From: Sphingobacteriales bacterium 44-61
GTDB taxonomy: Bacteria > Bacteroidota > Bacteroidia > Chitinophagales > Chitinophagaceae
Length of the DNA stretch: 64,000 nt
Assembly: GCA_001898405.1 (NCBI GenBank)
Contig: MKTW01000019.1
Location: 63,368-127,367, forward strand
Reading direction: 5' to 3'
Under the pieces are notes generated by a model that saw only the letters and a list, made by a program, of their open reading frames with translations, did not search any database and was not told the DNA's origin. Numbering within the stretch: position 1 is the stretch's first letter; every line of letters starts with the position of its first letter. Shown in pieces: positions 47,196 through 56,136 of the stretch. A program made the translations under genes and the position numbers.

Positions 47196-48047
47196 ATGAT
47201 ACACATTGTATTTAACCAAGTAGAAGTTGAACTGATGCAGAGCGTGATCGCTCTCGACGAATCCCTTGCCGGCGATGCGATACTGATAAGAGACGATTTT
47301 GCCGTTGGCCCTCTCACCGGCCTTGATACAGAAGAAGGATGGAATGCGAGATTGGAATGGTGGAAAGAAATATCCCAGGGCTCCCCTTATGGGAATGACC
47401 TGGTAGGAAGCTTTGACGACAGGCAAACTGTGCAGGAAATAAAAAAACGACTGGATGAAAACACCGAAGAACAGGTATGGATCTGGATGGGACAGAACCA
47501 ACATGATGTAACCGGCTATTACTGGCTGATGCCTCAACTGAGGGAATACCAGGGCCGGATAATGGTATTGTATATGAACAATCTTCCTTTCATCAATGAA
47601 AAAGGGCAGATCTTTTATCCTTCCTGGCTGCATGAGATACAACCCAGGGAATTCCTGAAAGCAAAGAAACTGGCACGCCCCGTTACCCTGAGCGAGTTTG
47701 AAGTAGATCCTGACGAATGGAAAAGGCTTGCAGATGAGAATGCCGTAGTGCGTATGCTGGAAGGCGGCAAAAAGATAGCTGGCAAAGGAGAAGATTTTTA
47801 TGACGGCGAGATCATTAAAAACCTGACCGGCGAATGGCAGAAAGCCAATCGCGTGCTCACGAATACGCTCAACCGGATGAAGATCAAAACCGGCGATATA
47901 TTCCTGATGTGGCGCATGCGCAATCTTATCAGCCAGGGCAGAATAGAAGTGACCGGCGATACTGGCAAAGGCTGGAAAGATTTTGATATAAAACTGTCTG
48001 GCGCTTCAAAAGCTGAAGCAACGGCTGCTACTGCCGCTACTGCGTAA
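47196..48047 (+). CDS. DUF1835 domain-containing protein
   Basis: The 283-residue protein has the DUF1835 N-terminal domain (MIHIVFNQVEVELMQSVI, LIRDDFAVGPLTGLD, VWIWMGQNQHDVTGYYWL) and a C-terminal helical part of the DUF3658 type (LANEWKRLADENAVVR-like segment near 175 and TGDIFLMWRMRNLI near 245). It ends in a short Ala/Thr repeat (TAATAATA). The function is unknown. It lies 40 bases behind the methyltransferase gene and 37 before parC, in one direction. Confidence 0.85.
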   Translation: MIHIVFNQVEVELMQSVIALDESLAGDAILIRDDFAVGPLTGLDTEEGWNARLEWWKEISQGSPYGNDLVGSFDDRQTVQEIKKRLDENTEEQVWIWMGQNQHDVTGYYWLMPQLREYQGRIMVLYMNNLPFINEKGQIFYPSWLHEIQPREFLKAKKLARPVTLSEFEVDPDEWKRLADENAVVRMLEGGKKIAGKGEDFYDGEIIKNLTGEWQKANRVLTNTLNRMKIKTGDIFLMWRMRNLISQGRIEVTGDTGKGWKDFDIKLSGASKAEATAATAATA

Positions 48048-48084
48048 TCATACACCATACAAAGAACATAACAACCTAAGATAG

Positions 48085-50601
48085 ATGAGTGCAGCAAAGA
48101 ACAAATTATCGGATGTACAAAACAACGACAGTGGCTTGCATGGCCAGTACAAGACCTGGTTTCTCGATTACGCTTCTTATGTAATACTGGAAAGGGCCGT
48201 ACCTGCTGTGGAAGATGGTTTGAAACCGGTACAACGCCGCATCCTTCATGCGATGAAGGAAATGGACGACGGCCGTTTCAATAAAGTAGCCAATATCATC
48301 GGACAGGCCATGCAGTATCACCCGCATGGTGATGCTTCCATTGGCGATGCGCTGGTGAATATGGGACAGAAAGACCTGCTGATCGAGACCCAGGGTAACT
48401 GGGGCGATATCAGGACAGGAATGGACGCGGCTGCTCCGCGTTATATAGAAGCCCGCTTAAGCAAGTTTGCACTGGAAGTGGCATTTAATGCCAAAACCAC
48501 CGAATGGCAACTTAGCTATGATGGCCGCAAAAACGAACCTGTTACATTGCCGATGAAATTCCCGCTGGTGCTGGCGCAGGGCGCTGATGGCATTGCAGTA
48601 GGGCTTTCAACCAAAATATTACCGCATAACTTTTGCGAACTGATCGATGCTTCCATCAAATATCTGCGCGGAAAGAAATTTGAACTGTATCCCGATTTCC
48701 AAACCGGTGGTATGGTTGACGTGGCAGAGTATAACCAGGGAAAAAGGGGAGGGAAAGTAAAAGTAAGAGCCCATATTGAAGAAGTGGACAAGAAGATCCT
48801 GGCAATAAAAAGTGTGCCTTATGGAGTAACCACTTCCCAATTGATCGAATCAATCGTAAAAGCTAATGATCAGGGAAAGATCAAGATCAAGAAAGTAACG
48901 GATTACACGGGCGCCGATGTCGATATCCATGTTGATCTTGCACCCGGTATTTCGCCTGATATCACTATTGATGCGCTGTACAAGTTTACCGATTGCGAGA
49001 TCTCTATTTCACCTAATACCTGCGTGATCGTTGGGATGAAGCCTGAATTCCTGGGCGTGCATGATCTGCTGAAGCTTTCCACAGACCGGACAAAGGACCT
49101 GCTGGAAATGGAGCTGAAGATCAAATTGAATGAACTGCAGGAAAAATGGCATTACACTTCACTGGAAAAGATATTCTTTGAAGAAAAGATCTATAAAGAA
49201 CTCGAGAAGAAACACGACACCTGGGACAAAGTGATCGATGCGATCGATAAGGCTTTCATTCCTTTCAAAAAACAATTGAAAAGAGAGATCACGCGGGAAG
49301 ATATTCTTAAACTGACAGAAAAGCCTGTACGCCGCATCTACAGGTTGGATATTGATGAACTGAATGCACAGATCAAAGGACTGGAAGCAGATATCAAACA
49401 GGTGAAACACGATCTGGCCAACCTGGTGGATTTTGCTGTGGCATATTACGAGAACCTGCTGAAGAAATATGGTAAGGGCCGTGAAAGAAAAACGGAGATC
49501 AGGCAATTTGAAGTGATCGAAGCCAAGCAAGTGGCTATCGCCAATATCAAACTGTATGTGAACCGAGAGGAGGGCTTTATAGGCACAGGATTGAAGAAAG
49601 ACGAATACCTGTTTGATTGTTCAGACCTGGACGATATCATCGCTTTCACAAAGCGTGGTATCATGAAAGTGATGAAAGTGCATGATAAGGTCTTCATTGG
49701 AAAAGACATCCTTCATGTGGCGGTGTTCCAGAAAAACGATGAACGCACCACGTATAATATGATCTATGCCGATGGAAAAGGCGGCATGAGCTATGCAAAG
49801 CGTTTTAATGTAACCGGCACTACCCGTGATAAGGAATATGATCTTACCCGCGGGGATGATAAAAGCAAAGTGCATTACCTGAGCGTAAATCCCAATGGGG
49901 AAGCGGAAGTGGTGAAGATCACACTTACTCCCGGCAGCTCTGCACGTATCAAGGAATTCGATTTTTATTTTGAAGAGCTGGCGATCAAGAACCGTAACAG
50001 CATGGGCAACCAGGTAACCAAATACCCGATCAAGTCTGTTAAGTTCAAGGAAGCCGGCCGCGCTACGCTCAGCGGAAAGAAATTATGGTTTGATGATAAA
50101 TTCGGAAGGCTCAGCACTGAAGAGAAAGGCCTTTTCCTCGGAAGCTTTGAGGCCGAAGACCAGATACTCGTCGTTTACCGCGATGGATACTATGAGATCA
50201 CTGACCAGGAACTTACCCAAAGACTGGATGCAGAGAATATTATCCTGATCGAAAAATTTGACCCGGAAAAGATCATTTCTGCTGTATACCTGGATAAAAA
50301 GAATTTGCAGTTCAATGTAAAACGCTTCAAGGTTGAAACCACCACCTTGAAAAATAAATTCTTCTTCATTAAGGAAGGCGATGGTAACTATGTTGAAGCC
50401 GTATCAACTGAACAGGAGCCGGTGCTTGCTGTGCAAACAGGCAGGGGAGAGCAGATCCGCAAAGCCAAGTTTAAAATAACCAAGGTAACGGAAGTATCGG
50501 GTTGGAAAACTGTCGGAACCAAGCTGCTCGATTTCAGCAAGAGTGTGCAGATGGAATGGGTGAAATCGAAAACAGATAATAACCAGCCGGAATTGTTTTA
50601 A
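48085..50601 (+). CDS. parC: DNA topoisomerase IV subunit A
   Basis: The 838-residue protein has the breakage-reunion domain with catalytic Y120 in APRYIEARL, MQYHPHGDAS and QGNWGDIRTGMDAA, a long coiled-coil region (about 360-470), and a C-terminal beta-pinwheel part from about 500 that lacks a canonical GyrA box (QRRGGxG), as expected for ParC. It works with the ParE encoded upstream to unlink chromosomes. The C-terminus ends NNQPELF, also found in other Bacteroidota homologues. Confidence 0.93.
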   Translation: MSAAKNKLSDVQNNDSGLHGQYKTWFLDYASYVILERAVPAVEDGLKPVQRRILHAMKEMDDGRFNKVANIIGQAMQYHPHGDASIGDALVNMGQKDLLIETQGNWGDIRTGMDAAAPRYIEARLSKFALEVAFNAKTTEWQLSYDGRKNEPVTLPMKFPLVLAQGADGIAVGLSTKILPHNFCELIDASIKYLRGKKFELYPDFQTGGMVDVAEYNQGKRGGKVKVRAHIEEVDKKILAIKSVPYGVTTSQLIESIVKANDQGKIKIKKVTDYTGADVDIHVDLAPGISPDITIDALYKFTDCEISISPNTCVIVGMKPEFLGVHDLLKLSTDRTKDLLEMELKIKLNELQEKWHYTSLEKIFFEEKIYKELEKKHDTWDKVIDAIDKAFIPFKKQLKREITREDILKLTEKPVRRIYRLDIDELNAQIKGLEADIKQVKHDLANLVDFAVAYYENLLKKYGKGRERKTEIRQFEVIEAKQVAIANIKLYVNREEGFIGTGLKKDEYLFDCSDLDDIIAFTKRGIMKVMKVHDKVFIGKDILHVAVFQKNDERTTYNMIYADGKGGMSYAKRFNVTGTTRDKEYDLTRGDDKSKVHYLSVNPNGEAEVVKITLTPGSSARIKEFDFYFEELAIKNRNSMGNQVTKYPIKSVKFKEAGRATLSGKKLWFDDKFGRLSTEEKGLFLGSFEAEDQILVVYRDGYYEITDQELTQRLDAENIILIEKFDPEKIISAVYLDKKNLQFNVKRFKVETTTLKNKFFFIKEGDGNYVEAVSTEQEPVLAVQTGRGEQIRKAKFKITKVTEVSGWKTVGTKLLDFSKSVQMEWVKSKTDNNQPELF

Positions 50602-50620
50602 TAACCAGGACCTTCCTGTC

Positions 50621-50668
50621 AATCCCTCTGTAAACCTGATAGAAAACAAACAGGCCTACAGGGGGATT
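50621..50668. terminator. Possible terminator between parC and the PqqB-like gene
   Basis: AATCCCTCTGTAAACCTG (50621-50638) pairs imperfectly with CAGGCCTACAGGGGGATT (50651-50668). It reaches into the last codons of the PqqB-like gene. There is no strong T run. Confidence 0.4.
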
Positions 50669-51633
50669 ATCATTCCTTCTTCTGCCACTTTAAACCCTTT
50701 TGCAGAAACCTCTTCTTTTTCTGAAGATCCCTTTTTGCGTAAGGGGTTGGTATGGTTGAAATGGATAAAAACGATCTTTGATCTCACTGTATCAGGCAAG
50801 CCTGCAAACAACTGCATGCTTTCTTCTACAAATGGATGCGGCACTTCCTTCATATCCCTTCCCGGCAACTCGCCATTCTTATAAAAAGTTCCGTCCAGGA
50901 AGGCAATATCAACTTTACTGACCTCTTCATTAATATTCCTGTCCCATTTTTCCCATTTATCAATATCAGGAATAAACAATATTTTTTTACCTACGCTTTC
51001 AATAATAAACCCAACTGTTTCAGAAAATTCATCGCGGTGGGGTACCACGAGCGGCTTTACTTTTAATGAAGGGCTGAGAGTAATGCTGCTATCTTCCTTC
51101 AACGCATTCAATTGGATATTTTTCAACTCCACCAGTTGACTCCAGGGCGCATTATACCGCAGGAAAGAATCCATACGCGGCATAGTCCATACAGGAACTG
51201 ATCTTGCGCCCATAGCCTCCCTTCCGAGTTGCAGTAATCCTGCATAGTGGCCTATGTGCGCATGCGTGGTGAAGATACCGGCAGGAATATGACCTGCCTG
51301 GCTGCTGAGATATTGCTGTACTGAATGAAACTGGGTGGTAATGTCAGGTGTAGCTTCGAAAAGCCAGTACTGGTTTGCTTTTCTATCGACCAGCGCGAGA
51401 CAGGTAACCAGCTTTTTTTCTTCTGCTCCTTTCCAGTAAGCATTGCAGCATTCTTTATCACACCCTGCCTGGGGATAGCCAGCGTCCTGCATAATACCGA
51501 GAACCGCTATAAACTGATCTGGTAATCCGGGTTGTTTTACTGGAGAGGTGTCATGACCGCAACTCTGTGCGAAGCACAGTGCATACAACATGAATCGAAG
51601 CGGTATTCGTTTCAGTGCAGGTAGTTTGGTCAT
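50656..51633 (-). CDS. PqqB-like metallo-beta-lactamase-fold hydrolase
   Basis: The 325-residue protein has a lipoprotein-like N-terminus (LYALCFAQSCGHD) and an MBL fold with metal ligands in THAHIGHYAG (HxHxxH), VVPHRDEFSETVGF and FIHFNHTNP. AGYPQAGCDKECC is typical of the PqqB-like group. No other PQQ genes are nearby, so a PQQ role is unlikely; the family also has other hydrolases. The target is unknown. It converges on parC. Confidence 0.87.
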   Translation of the reverse strand: MTKLPALKRIPLRFMLYALCFAQSCGHDTSPVKQPGLPDQFIAVLGIMQDAGYPQAGCDKECCNAYWKGAEEKKLVTCLALVDRKANQYWLFEATPDITTQFHSVQQYLSSQAGHIPAGIFTTHAHIGHYAGLLQLGREAMGARSVPVWTMPRMDSFLRYNAPWSQLVELKNIQLNALKEDSSITLSPSLKVKPLVVPHRDEFSETVGFIIESVGKKILFIPDIDKWEKWDRNINEEVSKVDIAFLDGTFYKNGELPGRDMKEVPHPFVEESMQLFAGLPDTVRSKIVFIHFNHTNPLRKKGSSEKEEVSAKGFKVAEEGMIIPL

Positions 51634-51662
51634 GTAAAAAGAAGGTTTGTAAGTTAGGCCGG

Positions 51663-52586
51663 CTATTTACGTTTTCGTCGTATCCGTATGGTCGCATTTT
51701 TTTCCAGGCTGCTCGATAACCGGATCTCATATTGCTTCTCTCCATCAGAAACGATCATCAGCGCTGTATTGGGCGGAATGGAGCCAAGGTTATCTGCAAA
51801 CATACTCAATTCATTCACCTCTTTTGTAGTGTCCAGCGCCAGGTTAAAATGAATGGAACGTGTACTCAGTCGCTGCGAGAAAGCGAGTAATTGATTATTG
51901 AAGAAAACAGAAATAGAGTCTCCGTCTATTTCACCATTATCATAAAAATCCACCTTAATGGAATCGGAATTCACTTCTATTTCGGAGGCCAGCACCGATT
52001 CCCTTTTCTTGAATTCATCTTCTACTACATAGTTCACCACTTTACGTTGCTGAATGGTCACTGCCTGCAAAGTGTCGGAAGCCGATGGTGTCCATACCTG
52101 GTAAGTCTCTTTATATTCACGGATGGCTCTCAGCACAGAGTCCTTTTGACTTGCATCTTCATTCAACGAGAGATTGAAATTAATATCAAAGCAGGTATAT
52201 CGATTTTCCGGTAATCCCACAAAAGCTCCTACCAGGTTAGAGCCTGCCTTTGCGGCCCTGAGACTGGCGCGAAGGTTCATGATACAGTCGATCTCCATAT
52301 TGTTGTTGGAACCGAAATAAGTAACGGGAATATTATACAGGTTCAGTTCGCGGGTGGAAGCATTGTAATTACCTTTCACCTGAACACTGCGATAGGTGTT
52401 TTTAAAATAATAGTTCAGTACACCTTTCACATATCCTTTCTCTGGCTGCAGGATCATTTCTACCAGGTAATTACTGGCCGAGCTCTTGATCTTCACATTT
52501 CCATATCCATACCAATATCCAAAAACAGACTGCCCATACCCTTGAACGGCAAAGAAAACAGCGATAAGTAGGAAGAGTTTTTTCAT
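51663..52586 (-). CDS. Exported beta-rich protein, unknown function
   Basis: Start set at 52586 (MKKLFLLIAVFFAVQGYGQ, a signal peptide); six more codons are open upstream. The 307-residue protein has an N-terminal beta domain (GYWYGYGNVKIKSSASNYLVEM) and a C-terminal part of about 95 residues (VDFYDNGEIDGDSISVFFNNQ, NELSMFADNLGSIPPNTALMIV) seen at the end of several exported Bacteroidota proteins. It ends in a very basic tail (RIRRKRK). No known role. It lies just upstream of the PqqB-like gene on the same strand. Confidence 0.8.
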   Translation of the reverse strand: MKKLFLLIAVFFAVQGYGQSVFGYWYGYGNVKIKSSASNYLVEMILQPEKGYVKGVLNYYFKNTYRSVQVKGNYNASTRELNLYNIPVTYFGSNNNMEIDCIMNLRASLRAAKAGSNLVGAFVGLPENRYTCFDINFNLSLNEDASQKDSVLRAIREYKETYQVWTPSASDTLQAVTIQQRKVVNYVVEDEFKKRESVLASEIEVNSDSIKVDFYDNGEIDGDSISVFFNNQLLAFSQRLSTRSIHFNLALDTTKEVNELSMFADNLGSIPPNTALMIVSDGEKQYEIRLSSSLEKNATIRIRRKRK

Positions 52587-52642
52587 GTTGGTTTGGTTTG
52601 TCAAAAATCGTGCTAGTTGACCAGCCGGGAGTCTCTTTCAGA

Positions 52643-53080
52643 TTAGCGAAGATATCGCTTCATCTCCCTTTCAACATCTTTCTGCTTGATGCTTTCACGT
52701 TTATCATGCAGTTTTTTACCCTTGGCCAGCCCGATTTCTATTTTGACCAGGTTCTTATCGTTGAAATAAATGCGCAGGGGAACAATGGTATAGCCTTTTT
52801 CCTTCAGTTTGGCCTCAATTTTCCGGATCTCCTTCTTTTGCAGCAGGAGTTTCCTGTCGCGCAGGGGATCGTGATTATTGAGATTACCATGCGAGTATTC
52901 TGCAATGTGTAGGGATTTAACCCATATTTCCCCCTGGTGGAGCAGGCAATAACTATCATTAAAGCTGACCTTCCCGCCACGGATCGATTTCACTTCCGTT
53001 CCCTGCAATACCATGCCTGCTTCATATTTTGCGTCAATGAAGTATTCATGATAAGCCGATCTGTTTCTCATTTCTGCCAT
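52643..53080 (-). CDS. smpB: SsrA-binding protein
   Basis: Start set at 53080 (MAEMRNRSAYHEYFID), since SmpB proteins begin just before this block; seven more codons are open. The 145-residue protein has YEAGMVLQGTEVKSIRGGKVSFND, the RNA-binding oligonucleotide fold, and the basic tail (KRESIKQKDVEREMKRYLR) that reaches into the decoding site. It binds tmRNA and rescues stalled ribosomes. The tmRNA gene itself was not found in the window. Confidence 0.97.
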   Translation of the reverse strand: MAEMRNRSAYHEYFIDAKYEAGMVLQGTEVKSIRGGKVSFNDSYCLLHQGEIWVKSLHIAEYSHGNLNNHDPLRDRKLLLQKKEIRKIEAKLKEKGYTIVPLRIYFNDKNLVKIEIGLAKGKKLHDKRESIKQKDVEREMKRYLR

Positions 53081-53084
53081 GCAC

Positions 53085-53113
53085 AAAAAAATAAGAGGCA
53101 AAAATACCTCTTA
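53085..53113 (-). terminator. Intrinsic terminator of accD
   Basis: On the minus strand TAAGAGG pairs with CCTCTTA around an 8-base loop and is followed by seven T bases (A run at 53085-53091 on the plus strand). It starts 24 bases after the accD stop codon and lies just before smpB. Confidence 0.82.
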
Positions 53114-53136
53114 GCCGTCAAATTTAGGGGATGATA

Positions 53137-54051
53137 TTAATTCCTGAATAAACCGATCACTTTAGTCAGCTTGTCTTTCAGTTCTGTTCTGGGCACGATA
53201 AAGTCCAGGAATCCATGTTCCAGCAGGAATTCACTGCGCTGGAAGCCTTCCGGAAGGTCTTTTTTAATGGTTTCCTTGATCACGCGGGGGCCTGCAAAAC
53301 CGATCAGGGCGCCGGGTTCTGCGATATTGAGATCGCCCAGCATGCCGAAAGAAGCAGATATACCTCCGAAAGTGGGATCGGTAAGCAGTGAAATATAGGG
53401 GAGGCCTGCATCGCTCAATTGGGAGAGCTTGCCGCTGGTTTTAGCCAATTGCATCAGGGAAAAAGCACTTTCCATCATCCGGGCGCCACCACTCTTGCTG
53501 ATCACCATATAAGGTATTTTATGGGCAATACAGTGGTCCACAGCACGGGAGAACTTTTCTCCCATTACGCTGCCGAGGGAGCCGCCAATGAACTCGAAAT
53601 CCATACAGGCGATCACAATATCCTGGCCGCCTACCTTGCCAACGGCAACACGCATGGAATCCTTCAGGTCAGATTTGCTCCAGATCTCTTCCAGTCTTTT
53701 TTTGTAAGGTTTCAGGTCAGTAAATCCCAGGTAGTCCTTTGAGCGGATATTATCAAACAGTTCCGTGAAAGAAGCGTTGTCGAACAGTATATCATAATAT
53801 TCGCTGCTATTGATCCGATGGTGATAACTGCATTTGGGGCAAACAAATAAGTGCTCCCGCAGTTCCGTCATTGTGCAGATATAATTACACTCCGGGCATT
53901 TGGTCCACAAGCCTTCCGGTGTTTCTTTCTTCTCAGAGGTCTTTGTATTAATCCCTTTTTTTATCCGTTTGAACCAACTGCTCTTGGTCTCTTCTGTCTT
54001 TCCATCCTCACCAGCCAGGTTTGCATCAAAATCTTCGAATTGCTTCGCCAT
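53137..54051 (-). CDS. accD: Acetyl-CoA carboxylase carboxyltransferase subunit beta
   Basis: The 304-residue protein has the N-terminal zinc ribbon ([23 protein letters not shown] split over about 53-75; four Cys) and the crotonase-like carboxyltransferase domain with [25 protein letters not shown] and GFAGPRVI. It makes malonyl-CoA with the alpha subunit and biotin parts encoded elsewhere. Length is usual. It lies downstream of the TlpA-like gene on the same strand. Confidence 0.97.
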   Translation of the reverse strand: MAKQFEDFDANLAGEDGKTEETKSSWFKRIKKGINTKTSEKKETPEGLWTKCPECNYICTMTELREHLFVCPKCSYHHRINSSEYYDILFDNASFTELFDNIRSKDYLGFTDLKPYKKRLEEIWSKSDLKDSMRVAVGKVGGQDIVIACMDFEFIGGSLGSVMGEKFSRAVDHCIAHKIPYMVISKSGGARMMESAFSLMQLAKTSGKLSQLSDAGLPYISLLTDPTFGGISASFGMLGDLNIAEPGALIGFAGPRVIKETIKKDLPEGFQRSEFLLEHGFLDFIVPRTELKDKLTKVIGLFRN

Positions 54052-54104
54052 AACCTAAGTTTGTTAGGGTACAAATATAGAGAAGTTTGAGTTTATGCCT
54101 AATA

Positions 54105-54136
54105 GAAGGCCGATGTTCGATCGAGCATCGGCCTTC
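54105..54136 (-). terminator. Hairpin after the TlpA-like gene
   Basis: GAAGGCCGATGTTCGA (54105-54120) pairs with TCGAGCATCGGCCTTC (54121-54136), with one mismatch near the centre. It lies 10 bases behind the stop codon of the TlpA-like gene. The T run is short (TTCTATT), so it may be weak. Confidence 0.6.
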
Positions 54137-54145
54137 AGTTTATAC

Positions 54146-56071
54146 TTAAAATGCTTTTTTCGACGGGCTGCCTGCTATTTCGATCATTGCAGTCAGTTCC
54201 TGCATCAGTTTATCATCGCTTCCATCAAAGCCTACAGCTTTGAAACGGATCTTGCCTTCTTTGTCGATCACGAATTTAGTGGGAATACCATCTACTTTGA
54301 ACTGGCTAACCACTTTGTCTTCGTTATCCATCAACACATCAAAAGTGTATTTGCTTTTAGTAATGAATTCCTGGGCGTTTTTCTTTTTCTCCTCCACCTG
54401 CTCCCAGGTATCAACGAATACGAACTTAACATTGGGATCGTCCTTGTATTTGGTTACCACTTTCTGCATTCCGGGGAAAGAAGCTTTGCAGGGACCGCAC
54501 CAGGTGGCCCAGAAATCAACGATCACCACTTTCCCTTTAAGATCATTGATATCGATCTTATTGCCATCAAGGTTGTACAGAGCAAAGGAAGGTGCTGTTT
54601 CATCCAGCATGGATTTCTGTAAATGCTCCATCATTTTCAGATAAGCTTCTTTTTGCAAGTTGGAGAGATAACTATCGAATCCTTCTGTTGTTTTCTTTTC
54701 TTTCTTATACACTTTTTCAAGGATGCCGGTAATGCCTGAAGTGGATTTGCCGTCTTTTACGAATTGTTCCAGTTGGGCCTTGTATTTTTTAACCGGCAAT
54801 ACTTTTTCAGCAAGCAGGCTGTAAGTATTGTTCTCATCTGCGCTTTTTCCTTCCCTGATAACAACGGCAGCATCTTTAGCATAGGGAAAACCTTTTTTAT
54901 ATTTTCCCAGCTTATACAATATCATGGCATAAGTATCCGCATACATGGCATAAGTGCCCTTCCGGCTGTTATCCCATTGCTTCTGGGTCATATAGTCAGG
55001 CTTGGCCGTTGTGGGGGTCTGCCATTGCCCTTTAGCTCTTTCTACTGCAAAGCGGGAAAATTCTTCTGCAAGCACAAGATTGCTATCGGTTTCCTGCATG
55101 TTCCAGGCCATATTATTATACAAAGAAGCCAATCGGGAAGAATCAACATACTTAGAAACAGCCAGCGCTTTTTTAAACCCATCCCAGTCTTTTGCATTAA
55201 GATAACCGCTCAGTACACTGGCATAATAGGATGGTAACGCATTTTTTACACTTGTCCAGGCAGAATCTGTCTCTGTTTTTTGAACGATCTCATTAAACAG
55301 TTCCTGTTTTTTTGCAGGCGTCCGTTCGGCATAAAATTTATTCACCTGGTCCATCATGGTCCATTTACCATTCGGATATTTCTCTTTTTTCAGATCGCTG
55401 ATGAGTTTAGCTTGCTGTGAAAGCTTAGCTGCGCTATACAAACCTTCGATGTAACTATAATCATCTTCTGTTTGCAAACCTGCTTTCAATGTTGCTTCAA
55501 TTTCTTTCTGCATTAAGGCACTTCCTTCAGCCGGTTTTTCTGCGTTCAACAAACGCAGGTAAGAACTCATATTGTTTTTTTTGCTGGCAGGAAACAGGGC
55601 AAACTCCTGCGTATAGCTTTCAAGAGCTTTGGCATTATCTCTTTCACCGCCTACTTCTCCGATATAGTACTGGTAATATAATGCCTTCAGTGCATTGCTG
55701 CCTTTCTTGGGGCTATCGCCATTGTACAGATAAGTCCAATAACCTTTATTAAAATTATTGTCAAACTTATTGTCTACCGAAAAAGAGAAATAGAGAAAAA
55801 GGCCTTCGCTGCCTGTTTGAACTGTGCCCTTGAATTTCCCATAACTGCGGGCCAGTTTGATATCAATGGCTTTCTGACTGCCTTCGCCCATCTGGTAAGC
55901 AACAGCTTCCACCATGGCAGTCGTATTTGCAAGATCGCCTGCCGGCTCATAAGTGATCGTTACCAGGTCACCAGGCTGAGGCTTTTCAGGACTGATCGTA
56001 AAATTGGTTTGTGCGCAAAGATTGATCGTTACGCAGCATAACAATAACAGTAAAAGGTTTTGATGCTTCAT
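54146..56071 (-). CDS. Exported TlpA-like thioredoxin-fold protein with large N-terminal region
   Basis: The 641-residue protein has a signal peptide (about 1-20, CVTINLCAQ), an N-terminal beta domain with AQTNFTISPEKPQPGDLVTI, a long helical middle (about 130-490) of TPR-like character (YADTYAMILYKLGKYKKGFPYAKDA), and a C-terminal TlpA/AhpC-type domain with WATWCGPCK (C525, C528) and DGIPTKFVIDKEG (cis-Pro). It probably reduces disulfides in periplasmic proteins. This layout is common in Bacteroidota. Confidence 0.9.
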   Translation of the reverse strand: MKHQNLLLLLLCCVTINLCAQTNFTISPEKPQPGDLVTITYEPAGDLANTTAMVEAVAYQMGEGSQKAIDIKLARSYGKFKGTVQTGSEGLFLYFSFSVDNKFDNNFNKGYWTYLYNGDSPKKGSNALKALYYQYYIGEVGGERDNAKALESYTQEFALFPASKKNNMSSYLRLLNAEKPAEGSALMQKEIEATLKAGLQTEDDYSYIEGLYSAAKLSQQAKLISDLKKEKYPNGKWTMMDQVNKFYAERTPAKKQELFNEIVQKTETDSAWTSVKNALPSYYASVLSGYLNAKDWDGFKKALAVSKYVDSSRLASLYNNMAWNMQETDSNLVLAEEFSRFAVERAKGQWQTPTTAKPDYMTQKQWDNSRKGTYAMYADTYAMILYKLGKYKKGFPYAKDAAVVIREGKSADENNTYSLLAEKVLPVKKYKAQLEQFVKDGKSTSGITGILEKVYKKEKKTTEGFDSYLSNLQKEAYLKMMEHLQKSMLDETAPSFALYNLDGNKIDINDLKGKVVIVDFWATWCGPCKASFPGMQKVVTKYKDDPNVKFVFVDTWEQVEEKKKNAQEFITKSKYTFDVLMDNEDKVVSQFKVDGIPTKFVIDKEGKIRFKAVGFDGSDDKLMQELTAMIEIAGSPSKKAF

Positions 56072-56136
56072 AGTCGTTCTTTGAGGATTATAAAAAAAAC
56101 AAACAATGACCGGGGAGTGTTACCCGAAGTTATGGC

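Noticed and set aside
50656-51633. Part of a PQQ biosynthesis locus
   Set aside because: No pqqA, pqqC, pqqD or pqqE gene is near; only the fold and motifs resemble PqqB.
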